Assembly (NCBI RefSeq): GCF_001523745.2
Contig: NZ_CP013386.1
Span: 2,542,001 to 2,606,000 of the forward strand
Direction of reading: 5' to 3'
Length of the DNA stretch: 64,000 nucleotides
DNA from: Burkholderia mayonis
GTDB lineage: Bacteria; Pseudomonadota; Gammaproteobacteria; Burkholderiales; Burkholderiaceae
Shown: positions 21,164 to 30,438 of the stretch, piece after piece
Layout: each line of letters begins with the position of its first letter
How positions within the stretch are numbered: position 1 is the first letter of the stretch
The notes under the pieces: generated by a model
Databases searched by the model: none
Seen by the model: the letters and a program-made list of their open reading frames with translations, nothing else
Told to the model about the DNA's origin: nothing
Made by a program: the position numbers and the translations under genes

Positions 21164-24100
21164 GACGCCCTCCGCAAATGCTCGACGAGCGGATCGAACA
21201 CGAGATGCGCGAGCGCGCCGAACGGCTCGTCGAGCGACGGATTCGCACCGCGCCATGCGAGGGCGAGCGCGGCATCGTCGGCTTCGCCCGCGACGCGGTC
21301 GTTGATCCATACGCCAGCCGCCTTCGATTCGCTCTCCGACACGAGCGCCCATGCGCTCCTCGGGAAAAACGCGAGCGGCATCCGGCGGCCCGCGCGGAAC
21401 AACGCGGCGAGCGGCGCAAGCTGCTCGAGCGGCGCGGCGACGGGCGCGAATTCGAACGTGTCGCCGCTGCCGAACCACCGCGTGCGGCGCGGTCCGTCGG
21501 GATCGATCGTGCAATAGACGAGATGCGCGAGCCACGCGGACAGATAGTCGCGGGCGCCCGGCCGCGCGTAGCGGTAGATCACCTGCCCCGCCGCCGTCAG
21601 CCGCGCGAGCGCGCCATGCAGGCGCAACGGCTCGCGCGTCGCCGCGAACGCGAGTTCGGCGTCGTGCGCGCCGAACCATCGCGCATCGCCGGCCGCGGGC
21701 CAGGCGGGGGAAATCTCGAATGCGAACGGCATGCGCGTCGCGCCGTCGGCAAGCGCGCGCCGAACGTTGCCCGCGAGCTGCGCAAGCGCGTCGAGCTCGT
21801 GGTCGCGCCGCACCGCGCCCGTCGCGCCGCCCGGCACCTCGGGGCTCGCGTCGGCGACGCGCAGCACACGCTCGAACGCTGCCGCATCGGCCGTCTCGAT
21901 CAGGAACGGCAGCACACGCTCGGCGAGCGCGTCGCTGCCCGCGTAATCGAGCTCGAACGGCTCGGTGTCGACGAGTTCCGCCTGTGCGTCCGCGAGCACG
22001 ATGCCGAGCCGCGCACGCAGCAGCGAGCGCGCCGGATGGCGCCAGAAGCGCTCGAAATCGGCGAAGGCGACGGGCTCCGCAGGCTCGGCCGGCAGCGGCC
22101 CGGAGAAAAACGGCTGCGCCGCCGCTTGGCCGCCTTCGGCAAGGAGGCGCGCGAGCGTCGCGCGCGACGCGTCGTACGTGAAGAGCGCGCCGCCCGGTGC
22201 AAAGTACTCGGTCGAGAACGGCTGCAGCGGATGCTCGATCACGAACGCGCGGCGCGCGGCGTCGATCGCGTCGGGCGGCGCGTCCGGCCCTGCCGACACC
22301 GTCGCCAAATGATCGAGCAGTTCGTCGACGAGCGCCGCGGGCGGCAGCGGTGCGTTGTCGCGAATGCTGCGGCCCGTGTAGGCGATCAGCAGACGGTCGC
22401 GCGCCGCGAGCAGCAAATCGAGGAACAGGTTGCGCTCGTCGTCGCGGCGCTGCCGGTCGCCGAGCTTCGCGAACACGGCCATCAAGTCGAATTCGTCCGC
22501 GCGCGTGAGGCTCGGCAGCACGCCGTCGTCCATCCCGATCAGGCATACGACGCGATACGGCAGCCCGCGCAAGCTCGTCAGCGACGAAAACGTGACGCCG
22601 CCCCACGGCACGCCGCCGCGCGCCGGATCGTCGAGCGCCGCCGCAAGGCCCGCGCGCACGACGGCGGCCGGCAATTCGACGCCGCCCGCGCCCTCCGCCA
22701 TCGCGGCGAGCATCGCGTCGAGCGCGTCGCGCACGCCGGACAGCGCGTCGGCGAATGCCGGGCCCGAATCGAAGAAGCGCGCGAGCGCATCGGCGAACGC
22801 GTCGCCCCAGCCTTGCGGCGTCAGGTCGCCGGCAATCCGCTGCGCGAAGCCGTCGAGATCGTCGGTGAAGCGCGCGAGCCGGCCGAGCAGCTCGGCTTCC
22901 CCGCCTTCCGCGCCGGAGATCGGCAGCCACGTGGAGACGGGCGCCGCGCCGTCCGGCATCGCGTAGCCGAGGAAGAGCCGCGTCAGCGCATCGGCGAACG
23001 TGTGGCGCAACGCGGGCACCGCCGCGTTCGCATTTTCCGGCGCGTCAGGCGCGAGCCCGCGACGCGCGCCCGCCGCCGCGAGCCACGTCTGCACGGTCTC
23101 GAGCGCCGCCGCGTCGATGCCGTAGCGCGCGGCGACCGCATCGACGCGCAGCCATTCGATCAGCTCCGGCGCGCCGACGTTGCGCTCGGGCAGCGCGAGC
23201 CAATCGAGCAGCACGCGTGCGACGGGATTCGCCTGCGACGGCGGCAAGCCGGTGATCCGATAGGGAATGCGCGCCGTGTCGGCGCCCGGCGTGGTGCCGA
23301 ACACCGCGTCGATCAGCGGCCCCGCCGCCGCAAGATCCGGCATCGCGACGAGCACGTCCGACGGTGCGAGGCTCGGCTCCGCGTCGAACCACGCGAGCAG
23401 ACGATCATGCAGCACCTCGAGCTGGCGTGCGAGGCTGTGGCATACGTGCACCTCGATGCCGCGCTCGGCGGGCGGCTCGCCGAGCGCGTCCTCCGGCTGC
23501 AGTCCGAGGACCGCGTTCTGCACACGCGCGAGCCACGTCGGCGCGGGATTCTCCGCGTAGCGCGACGCGTCGCTCGCCACCGCGCTCTCGGTCAGCTCGT
23601 GCAGCATGTGAAGCTGCGCCTGCGTCTGCCGGCCCCATTCGGCGAGGAGCGGATGGCCGACTTCCTGATAGTCGAGCTGGTCCGCCGCGTCGAGCGATTC
23701 GGCGCGCGCGGCGGTCACGATGTCGAACCAGAATTCGCGGCACGGATTGAGCGCGTAGATGCGCACGCCGATCCAGCGCGACAGCTCACGCAGCAGCGCG
23801 ATGTGCAAAGGCGGCATCGTCGGCAGCGCGAACACGCTGACCGATTCCGGCCACTTCGCGTGCGCGACGATGTCGGGATCGAGCGAGCCGACGTCGCGCA
23901 GGAACCGGTGCGCAGGCGGCATTTCGCTGTCGGACAGCTCGGCGAGCAATGCGCGCCAGAGCGCCGCCTGCCACGTCTCGTCGTCGCGCGCGGCATCGCC
24001 GCCGTGGCGCGGCGCGCCTTCGAGCGCGAAGATCGATTCGCCCTCCTGCCATTGCGCAAGCCACTCCGGGCGATACGTCAGGTAGTGGTCGAACACCGTC

Positions 24101-24498
24101 GCGATCCGGTGCGCGAGTTCGTGGCGCATCGGCGCATCGGCTGCGGCCAGATACGCGGCGAGCCGCGGCGACGCGCGCCACGGCGCCGCGCCGTCGCCGG
24201 ACAGCAGCCGGTAGCAGCGCCACACGAGACGATCGGGCGCGAACGGCGAATGCACGGGCACCGTCAGCACTTCGCCGATCTGCGCCCACAGCCATTGCGC
24301 GAGATAGCTGAATCGCACGTTCGCGCACACGCCGTGCCGCTTCGCGACGTCGAGCTCGAGCCGCCGGCGCAGCGCCGCGCTCGGCACGATCACCTGCTGC
24401 GCGGCCCACGGCCCCGCGCCGTCCGACGCGGCGGCAAGATCGTCGAGCAGCGCGTCAGCAAGCGTCTCGTGGCGGTTCGAATAGAAAAGATGGAGCAT
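21160..24498 (-). CDS. recC: exodeoxyribonuclease V subunit gamma RecC
   Basis: Chi-recognition and scaffold subunit of RecBCD, about 1112 residues. It opens MLHLFYSNRHETLADALLDD, the typical RecC start, and contains ANVRFSYLAQWLWAQIGEVL, GVTFSSLTSLRGLPYRVVCL and LIGMDDGVLPS, all family signatures. No Walker motif, as expected of this inactivated-helicase fold. I chose the ATG at 24498 although no strong ribosome site precedes it. First gene of recC-recB-recD-arfB. Its upstream region holds the 39-copy GAACGCC array starting about 240 bases before the start codon. Confidence 0.95.
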   Translation of the reverse strand: MLHLFYSNRHETLADALLDDLAAASDGAGPWAAQQVIVPSAALRRRLELDVAKRHGVCANVRFSYLAQWLWAQIGEVLTVPVHSPFAPDRLVWRCYRLLSGDGAAPWRASPRLAAYLAAADAPMRHELAHRIATVFDHYLTYRPEWLAQWQEGESIFALEGAPRHGGDAARDDETWQAALWRALLAELSDSEMPPAHRFLRDVGSLDPDIVAHAKWPESVSVFALPTMPPLHIALLRELSRWIGVRIYALNPCREFWFDIVTAARAESLDAADQLDYQEVGHPLLAEWGRQTQAQLHMLHELTESAVASDASRYAENPAPTWLARVQNAVLGLQPEDALGEPPAERGIEVHVCHSLARQLEVLHDRLLAWFDAEPSLAPSDVLVAMPDLAAAGPLIDAVFGTTPGADTARIPYRITGLPPSQANPVARVLLDWLALPERNVGAPELIEWLRVDAVAARYGIDAAALETVQTWLAAAGARRGLAPDAPENANAAVPALRHTFADALTRLFLGYAMPDGAAPVSTWLPISGAEGGEAELLGRLARFTDDLDGFAQRIAGDLTPQGWGDAFADALARFFDSGPAFADALSGVRDALDAMLAAMAEGAGGVELPAAVVRAGLAAALDDPARGGVPWGGVTFSSLTSLRGLPYRVVCLIGMDDGVLPSLTRADEFDLMAVFAKLGDRQRRDDERNLFLDLLLAARDRLLIAYTGRSIRDNAPLPPAALVDELLDHLATVSAGPDAPPDAIDAARRAFVIEHPLQPFSTEYFAPGGALFTYDASRATLARLLAEGGQAAAQPFFSGPLPAEPAEPVAFADFERFWRHPARSLLRARLGIVLADAQAELVDTEPFELDYAGSDALAERVLPFLIETADAAAFERVLRVADASPEVPGGATGAVRRDHELDALAQLAGNVRRALADGATRMPFAFEISPAWPAAGDARWFGAHDAELAFAATREPLRLHGALARLTAAGQVIYRYARPGARDYLSAWLAHLVYCTIDPDGPRRTRWFGSGDTFEFAPVAAPLEQLAPLAALFRAGRRMPLAFFPRSAWALVSESESKAAGVWINDRVAGEADDAALALAWRGANPSLDEPFGALAHLVFDPLVEHLRRAS

Positions 24499-24736
24499 GA
24501 AGCGGAGCGAAAGACGCCGGGCGGATACCCGGCAAGTCGAGGAGCCAAGGATAGCAAAGGGAGGAGGACCGCGCGAGAATCTGGCCGATCGGCCGATGCG
24601 CGCCCGTCGCGGCGACGCGGCGACGGAAACCGTGCCGCGCCGCCGCCGGATCGCAGGCTGCGCCGGGCCGGCATCGCCATCGCGATGCGCGGGCGACGAC
24701 GTGCTGAACCTGCGTCCCGCGCCGCGGTCAGAGTCC

Positions 24737-25009
24737 GAACGCCGAACGCCGAACGCCGAACGCCGAACGCCGAACGCCGAACGCCGAACGCCGAACGCCG
24801 AACGCCGAACGCCGAACGCCGAACGCCGAACGCCGAACGCCGAACGCCGAACGCCGAACGCCGAACGCCGAACGCCGAACGCCGAACGCCGAACGCCGAA
24901 CGCCGAACGCCGAACGCCGAACGCCGAACGCCGAACGCCGAACGCCGAACGCCGAACGCCGAACGCCGAACGCCGAACGCCGAACGCCGAACGCCGAACG
25001 CCGAACGCC
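24737..25009. repeat. (GAACGCC)39 heptanucleotide tandem array
   Basis: Exactly 39 uninterrupted copies of GAACGCC (273 bases), phase checked across every line. It fills most of the divergent region between recC (leftward, ATG at 24498) and the FUSC gene (rightward, ATG at 25100). No mutation is seen in any copy, so it is young or actively turning over. Because 7 is not a multiple of 3 and the unit lacks stop codons, all frames are open through it. Confidence 0.99.
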
Positions 25010-25099
25010 CCCAACACCGATTTTCGCGACGCAGAAATACGATAGACTCGTCGCCAATCAGCCCCCCCGGCGCCTCGTCGCCAGCTCACTCGCCCATCG

Positions 25100-27376
25100 A
25101 TGCGCTATTCGGTCGAAATCAGGAAGTTCTTCTACAGCCAGTATTTCTTCGGCGGACTACGGATCGCGCTCGGCGTGTCGCTGCCCGCGGTGCTGAGTCT
25201 CATCGTGCTGCACGACCGCGAGCTCGGCTTCACGATCGCGACGGGCGCGCTCGGCGCGTGCGTCGTCGACATGCCGGGCCCGCTCAAGTACAAGCACAAC
25301 GAAATGCTCGCGTGCAGCGTGATCGGCTTCTTCTCCGCGCTCGCCACCGGGCTCGCGACGCCGAACATCTTCGCGCTGTGGCTCACGATCGTGCCGCTCA
25401 CGTTCGTGCTGTCGCTCATCGTCGTCTACGGCAACCGCTGGCCGCAGATCAGCTTCGCGACGCTGTTCATGATGGTGATGACGCTCGAAGAGCAATTCAC
25501 GCCGCTGCAGGCGCTCGTCAACGCGGCGTGGATTCTCGCGGGCGGGCTCTGGTACACGTACTGGGCGACGCTCGTGTCGCGCTGGCAGGCGCGCCGGATC
25601 GAGCAGCAGGCGCTCGCCGAAAGCCTCTTCGCGTGCGCGTCGTACCTGCTCGCGCGGGCGGATTTCTACGATCTCGACGCGGACCTCGACGAATGCTACC
25701 GCAACCTCGTCGCGAAGCAGATCACCGCGGTCGAGACGCAGGAAACCGCGCGCGACATCGTCCTGCGCAACCTGCCGAAGCTGCGCCGCGGCAAGCTCGA
25801 CCCGGGCCGCACGATGATGTTCAACCTGTTCATCAACAGCGTCGACCTGCACGAGATGTTCGTCGGCGCGCACACCGACTATCCGCTCGTGCGCAGCACG
25901 TTCGGCGGCTCGGACCTGATCATCTTCTACCGCGACCTGATCCGCAAGGCGGCCGCCGATCTCGAGGAGATCGGCTTCGCGGTGCTCGAGAACCGGCTGC
26001 CGCATTCGCGGATCAGCGTGAAGGCCGAGTTGCGCGCGATCGAATACGAGATCGAGCTGATGCGCAAGAAGCAGTTCGCGGCGTCGAACCCGGAAGCGTA
26101 CGCGGCCGTGCTCGCGACGTTCCGCCGGATCTGGAGCGCGACGCGCCTGATCGACAAGATGCGCCGCAACCTGTCGGGCAGCGCCGATGCGCAGCAGACC
26201 GAACTGAAGATCGACAAGGCGCTGTCTCGCTTCCTGCAGAAGCGCCGGATGTCGCCGCTGCTGATCTTCTCGAACCTGAACATGGGGTCGCCGAGCTTCC
26301 GGCACGCGCTGCGCGTGACGATCGCGGTCGCGGTCGGCTTCTGGCTCGGGCGCCTCCTGCCGCTCACGAACGCGTACTGGATCGTGATGACGAGCATCAT
26401 CATCCTGAAGCCCGGCTATTCGCTGACGAAGCAACGCAACGCGCAGCGTATCGTCGGCACGCTGATCGGCTGCGCGGCGAGTCTCGCGCTCATCTACACG
26501 GTTCGCGAGCCGCACGTGCTGATCGCGTTCATGTTCGCGTCGATGGTGATGAGCTACAGCCTGCTGCTCTTCAACTACGCCGCGAGCGTCGTGTTCACGT
26601 CGTCGTACGTACTGCTCCTCTTCCATCTGCTCGCGCCCGGCAACATGCGGATCATCGGCGAGCGCGCGATCGACACCGTCGTCGGCTGCATGATCGCGAT
26701 CGCGGCGAGCCGCCTCTTCCCGTACTGGGAATACCGCGCGATCGGCAATCTCGTCGCCGACGTGCTCGCGACGACCCGCAAGTACTTCGAAGCGACGTGG
26801 CGCGCGGGACGCGGCAAGACCGCGCCCGCCGTGCCCGTCGCCGACGGCGCGGCGGCCGTGCCCGCGGTCGCCGCGGCGGTCGAGGCGGTCGCGCCCGGCC
26901 TCGACGCCGACTACCGATACCGGCTCGCGCGCAAGAACGTGCACATCGCGTTCGCGAACCTGGGCCAGGCGTTCCAGCGGATGATGCTCGAGCCGAAGGC
27001 GCACCAGAAGTTCGTGCCGGAGCTGAACGATCTGCTCGTGCAGACCCACGTGCTCGGCGCGCAGATCACCGCGGCCGCGCCGCTCCTGCGCCATGCGTGC
27101 TCGGAAAGCAACCCGCCCGCGCTCGAGCGCGGGATGGCCGCCGTGCGCGAGCATCTCGAGCGGGCCGAGGCCGGCACGGCGCCGCCGTCGAACCAGGCCG
27201 AAGCGACCAGGCAATTGACGCGCGAGCTCGATTCGATGGTCGTCGACGCCGAGCGCTCGGACGCGAGCGCCGATCTCACGCACGACCTGAAGGTGCTCGC
27301 GCACCAGTGCAAACAGATGCTCGCGTCGTCGCTGCTGATCCGCAAGGACGCGAGCGTGATCCGCCTGCCCGAGTGA
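25100..27376 (+). CDS. FUSC-family membrane protein (YccS/YhfK-like)
   Basis: Inner-membrane protein of 758 residues in the fusaric-acid-resistance/aromatic-acid exporter family. It has two sets of transmembrane helices: GGLRIALGVSLPAVLSLIVL onward in the N-terminal part (about residues 15-150), and FRHALRVTIAVAVGFWLGRL onward (about 400-530) with NAYWIVMTSIIILKPGYSLT. Soluble helical regions follow each set. The C-terminal region has Ala/Val-rich low complexity (about 575-600). Substrate unknown. A possible -10 TACGAT lies at 25038-25043, with the -35 window touching the end of the heptamer array. Confidence 0.9.
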   Translation: MRYSVEIRKFFYSQYFFGGLRIALGVSLPAVLSLIVLHDRELGFTIATGALGACVVDMPGPLKYKHNEMLACSVIGFFSALATGLATPNIFALWLTIVPLTFVLSLIVVYGNRWPQISFATLFMMVMTLEEQFTPLQALVNAAWILAGGLWYTYWATLVSRWQARRIEQQALAESLFACASYLLARADFYDLDADLDECYRNLVAKQITAVETQETARDIVLRNLPKLRRGKLDPGRTMMFNLFINSVDLHEMFVGAHTDYPLVRSTFGGSDLIIFYRDLIRKAAADLEEIGFAVLENRLPHSRISVKAELRAIEYEIELMRKKQFAASNPEAYAAVLATFRRIWSATRLIDKMRRNLSGSADAQQTELKIDKALSRFLQKRRMSPLLIFSNLNMGSPSFRHALRVTIAVAVGFWLGRLLPLTNAYWIVMTSIIILKPGYSLTKQRNAQRIVGTLIGCAASLALIYTVREPHVLIAFMFASMVMSYSLLLFNYAASVVFTSSYVLLLFHLLAPGNMRIIGERAIDTVVGCMIAIAASRLFPYWEYRAIGNLVADVLATTRKYFEATWRAGRGKTAPAVPVADGAAAVPAVAAAVEAVAPGLDADYRYRLARKNVHIAFANLGQAFQRMMLEPKAHQKFVPELNDLLVQTHVLGAQITAAAPLLRHACSESNPPALERGMAAVREHLERAEAGTAPPSNQAEATRQLTRELDSMVVDAERSDASADLTHDLKVLAHQCKQMLASSLLIRKDASVIRLPE

Positions 27377-27484
27377 GCCGTCCGCTTCACCCTGCCCTTT
27401 CCACCGTTTCGCGCCGTGCGGCTACTCAGGGATTCCCTGACTACTGCCCGCGCGCGCCGATTGGTATGATCTTTCGCGCGCCAT

Positions 27485-27498
27485 GTTGTCTATACAAC
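27485..27498. promoter_or_regulatory. palindromic operator upstream of the amino-acid permease
   Basis: GTTGT-CTAT-ACAAC, a 5+5 inverted repeat 62 bases before the permease start. It resembles operators of GntR/HutC-family repressors (TTGT...ACAA type, as in histidine-utilisation systems). No such regulator gene is in the window, so the link is inferred. Confidence 0.45.
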
Positions 27499-27560
27499 TT
27501 TGCGAGCGCGAGCGCCGGGCCGCTGCGTCCGGCCGACGACATCAATCATTCGGAGACACG

Positions 27561-28922
27561 ATGAAGAACTTGCAACGCCACCTGAGCGCGCGGCACATCC
27601 GCTTTCTCGCGCTCGGCTCGGCGATCGGCACGGGCCTCTTCTACGGCTCGGCGTCCGCGATCCAGCTGGCGGGTCCCGCCGTCATCCTCGCGTACATCCT
27701 CGGCGGCGCGGCCGTCTACATGGTGATGCGCGCGCTCGGCGAAATGGCCGTGCGCGAGCCCGTGCCGGGCTCGTTCGGCCATTACGCGACCGAGAACCTC
27801 GGCCCGTTCGCGGGCTTCGTCACCGGCTGGACCTACACGCTCGAGATGGTGATCGTCGCGATCGCCGACATCACCGCGTTCGGCATCTACATGGGCTTCT
27901 GGTTTCCGGACGTGCCGCAGTGGATCTGGGTGCTCGCGGTCGTCGCGATCATCTGCGGGCTCAACCTGTGCCACGTGAAGGTGTTCGGCGAGCTGGAATT
28001 CTGGCTGTCGATCGTCAAGGTGGGGGCGATCGTCGCAATGATCGGCGGCGGCGCGGCCATTCTTTTCGCCGGCATGAAGCTCGGCGGCGGCGCGCCGTCG
28101 CTGTCGAACCTGTGGTCGCATGGCGGCTTCCTGCCGAACGGCATCGGCGGCCTCGTCGCGTCGCTGTCGGTCGTGATTTTCGCGTACGGCGGGATCGAGG
28201 TGATCGGCATGAGCGCGGGCGAGGCGAAGAACCCCGAGCGCGTGATTCCGCGCGCGATCAACGCCGTGCCGGTGCGGATCCTGCTTTTCTACGTGCTGAC
28301 GATGGTCGTGCTGATGTCGATCTTCCCGTGGACGGGCGTCGGCTCGAGCGGCAGCCCGTTCGTGCAGATCTTCTCGGCGCTCGGCGTGCGCTCCGCCGCC
28401 GAGATCCTGAATCTCGTCGTGATCAGCGCGGCGATCTCCGCGATCAACAGCGACATTTTCGGCGCGGGCCGGATGATGTACGGGATGGCGCTGCAGGGCC
28501 AGGCGCCGCGCGCACTCGGCGCGATGTCCGCGCGCGGCGTGCCGTGGGTCACGGTGCTCGTGATGGCGGGCGCGCTGCTCATCGGCGTCGTGCTCAACTA
28601 TCTGATGCCGAAGGACGTGTTCCTGATGGTCGCCGCGATCGCGACGTTCGCGACCGTCTGGGTCTGGCTGATGATCCTGCTGTCGCAGGTCGCGATGCGC
28701 CGCCGGCTCAACGCGGCCGAAACCGCCGCGCTGAAGTTCAAGGTGCCGTTCTGGCCGATCGGCCCGGCGCTCACGATCGCGTTCATGGCGTTCGTGATCG
28801 CGATGCTCGGGTATTTCGACGATACGCGCATCGCGCTCTTCGTCGGCGCCGCGTGGCTCGTGATTCTCGCGCTCGTGTTCTATACGCGGGTCAGGCCGCG
28901 GCTTCCGGCCGTCGCGCGCTGA
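27561..28922 (+). CDS. proY: ProY-type amino-acid permease
   Basis: APC-superfamily importer of 453 residues with 12 predicted helices. The N-terminus [20 protein letters not shown] and the stretches [36 protein letters not shown] and [20 protein letters not shown] align closely by eye with enterobacterial ProY, and equally with pseudomonad HutT histidine permeases. The substrate (proline, histidine or GABA-like) is therefore open. The start at 27561 has GGAG 6 bases upstream; an in-frame start at 27483 would overlap the operator. Confidence 0.88.
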   Translation: MKNLQRHLSARHIRFLALGSAIGTGLFYGSASAIQLAGPAVILAYILGGAAVYMVMRALGEMAVREPVPGSFGHYATENLGPFAGFVTGWTYTLEMVIVAIADITAFGIYMGFWFPDVPQWIWVLAVVAIICGLNLCHVKVFGELEFWLSIVKVGAIVAMIGGGAAILFAGMKLGGGAPSLSNLWSHGGFLPNGIGGLVASLSVVIFAYGGIEVIGMSAGEAKNPERVIPRAINAVPVRILLFYVLTMVVLMSIFPWTGVGSSGSPFVQIFSALGVRSAAEILNLVVISAAISAINSDIFGAGRMMYGMALQGQAPRALGAMSARGVPWVTVLVMAGALLIGVVLNYLMPKDVFLMVAAIATFATVWVWLMILLSQVAMRRRLNAAETAALKFKVPFWPIGPALTIAFMAFVIAMLGYFDDTRIALFVGAAWLVILALVFYTRVRPRLPAVAR

Positions 28923-28954
28923 CGCGCGGCGCGCCGGCGGCGCGGCGCGCGCGA

Positions 28955-29128
28955 TCAGCCGTGCGCGGACGCGGCGCTCGCCGACACCCCCTGCGGATGG
29001 GCTTCGTCGTACTCGTGCTTCTGCGAAATCGCGTTGTACAGGATCGTGCCGATCACGAGCACGACGGCCACGACGATCAGAATCGCCACGCCGAACACCG
29101 GATTCTTCTTGCTGCGCGGGTCGTTCAT
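28955..29128 (-). CDS. small single-span membrane protein (57 aa)
   Basis: A 57-codon frame beginning MNDPRSKKNPVFGVAILIVV, with a basic start, one hydrophobic helix (VFGVAILIVVAVVLVIGTIL) and a short polar tail ending ASAASAHG. A weak GGAG lies about 12 bases upstream. The positive-inside start and clean helix make it look like a real small membrane protein, inserted N-in. No known family; it lies convergent to the permease, with its start facing the iron operon. Confidence 0.6.
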   Translation of the reverse strand: MNDPRSKKNPVFGVAILIVVAVVLVIGTILYNAISQKHEYDEAHPQGVSASAASAHG

Positions 29129-29192
29129 CGCCTGCTGCGCTCCGTCAAAAAATCGTCAAGCCGGCATTCTACGCGCAACCGCGCCCGCGTCA

Positions 29193-29228
29193 CCGCCCGT
29201 CCCGCCCGTCCCGCCCGTCCTGCCCGTC
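29193..29228. repeat. four-copy 9-base repeat
   Basis: CCGCCCGTC three times, then CTGCCCGTC, head to tail, between the 57-aa gene and the iron-transport operon. No coding role seen. Confidence 0.8.
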
Positions 29229-29259
29229 CTGCCGGCCACGCGCCATTCGTCAGATGTTT

Positions 29260-29274
29260 TGCGAACGTTTCGCA
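29260..29274. promoter_or_regulatory. candidate operator, TGCGAA-N3-TTCGCA
   Basis: Perfect 6+6 palindrome with a 3-base centre, about 130 bases before fbpA. It does not match a Fur box by eye. A regulator is not identified. Confidence 0.3.
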
Positions 29275-29297
29275 TATGTGAATCGTTCCCGTTTCGC

Positions 29298-29326
29298 ATT
29301 ACAATCAAATTCTTTCATTTTGTAAT
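29298..29326. promoter_or_regulatory. candidate operator/promoter region, ATTACAA-N15-TTGTAAT
   Basis: Perfect 7+7 inverted repeat in an AT-rich patch 75-100 bases before fbpA. It includes TACAAT (29300-29305), a reasonable -10. The most likely control region for the iron operon, but no clear Fur consensus is visible. Confidence 0.35.
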
Positions 29327-29400
29327 TTTCACTCCGCGCCGGCCACACGTCCCGCCTGCCGGAGCGTTCGTCCATCGCACGTCCCTAGCCGGAGCCTTCC

Positions 29401-30438
29401 ATGTTCCTGAAGCAAGCCCGCCCGCTGCTGCGCACGCTCGCGTTCGCACTCGCCGCCGTCGCGCCCGCCGCGCATGCGGCGAACGAAGTCAATCTCTACA
29501 CGACCCGCGAGCCGAAGCTGATCCAGCCGCTCATCGACGCGTTCACGAAGCAAAGCGGAATCGCCGTCAACACGGTGTTCGTCAAGGACGGCCTCCTCGA
29601 GCGCGTGAAGGCGGAAGGCGCGCGCTCGCCGGCCGACGTGCTGATGACGGTCGACATCGGCAACCTGCTCGATCTCGTCGACGGCGGGCTCACGCAGCCG
29701 GTTCGCTCGCGGCCGCTCGACGACGCGATCCCCGCGAACCTGCGCAGCGCGCGCGGCGACTGGTATGCGTTGTCGCTGCGCGACCGCGTGCTGTACGCCG
29801 ACAAGAACATGAAGCTCGACGCGATCACGTACGAGTCGCTCGCCGATCCGAAATGGAAAGGCAAGGTCTGCATCCGCTCGGGCCAGCATCCGTACAACAC
29901 CGCGCTCGTCGCCGCGATGATCGCGCACGACGGCGAAGCCGCGACCGAGCAGTGGCTGCGCGGCGTGAAGGCGAACCTCGCGCGCAAGGCGACGGGCGGC
30001 GATCGCGACGTCGCACGCGACATCCTCGGCGGGATCTGCGACGTCGGGCTCGCGAACGCGTACTACGTCGGCCACATGAAGCACGCGGAGCCGGGCACCG
30101 ACGCGCGCAAGTGGGGCGACGCGATCAAGGTCGTCCGCCCGACGTTCGCGAACGCGAAGAGCGGCGGCACACACGTCAACGTGAGCGGCGCGGCCGTCGC
30201 GAAGCACGCGCCGAACCAGGACAACGCGGTGAAGCTGCTCGAATACCTCGCGTCGCCGCCCGCGCAGGCGCTCTATGCGCAGGCGAACTACGAGTATCCG
30301 GTGCGCGCGGGCGTCACGCTCGATCCGGTGATCGCCGGCTTCGGGCCGCTGAAGGTCGATCCGCTGCCGCTCGTCGAGATCGCGAAGCACCGCAAGCGCG
30401 CAAGCCAGCTCGTCGACAAGGTCGGCTTTGACAACTGA
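29401..30438 (+). CDS. fbpA: ferric iron ABC transporter, periplasmic binding protein
   Basis: Periplasmic Fe(III)-binding protein of 345 residues (FbpA/AfuA/FutA type). The signal peptide runs to AAPAAHA-ANE. The mature start VNLYTTREPKLIQPLIDAFT and DVLMTVDIGNLLDLVDGGL are family signatures. The twin tyrosines in VGLANAYYVGHMK (about residue 217) correspond to the iron-ligating YY pair. First gene of a three-gene import operon; its stop overlaps the permease start by 11 bases. Confidence 0.93.
   Translation: MFLKQARPLLRTLAFALAAVAPAAHAANEVNLYTTREPKLIQPLIDAFTKQSGIAVNTVFVKDGLLERVKAEGARSPADVLMTVDIGNLLDLVDGGLTQPVRSRPLDDAIPANLRSARGDWYALSLRDRVLYADKNMKLDAITYESLADPKWKGKVCIRSGQHPYNTALVAAMIAHDGEAATEQWLRGVKANLARKATGGDRDVARDILGGICDVGLANAYYVGHMKHAEPGTDARKWGDAIKVVRPTFANAKSGGTHVNVSGAAVAKHAPNQDNAVKLLEYLASPPAQALYAQANYEYPVRAGVTLDPVIAGFGPLKVDPLPLVEIAKHRKRASQLVDKVGFDN

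Noticed and set aside
16841..21517. Long plus-strand frame opposite recB
   Set aside because: Arg-rich antisense shadow of recB without recognisable protein features.
24500..25089. Open frames through the GAACGCC array encoding RRTPNAE or FGVRRSA repeat proteins
   Set aside because: A stop-free 7-base repeat is open in all frames by arithmetic; there is no ribosome site, and the frames are just extensions of recC upstream DNA.
29305..29319. Fur box between the fbpA palindrome arms
   Set aside because: The AT-rich centre does not match the GATAAT-type hexamer array.
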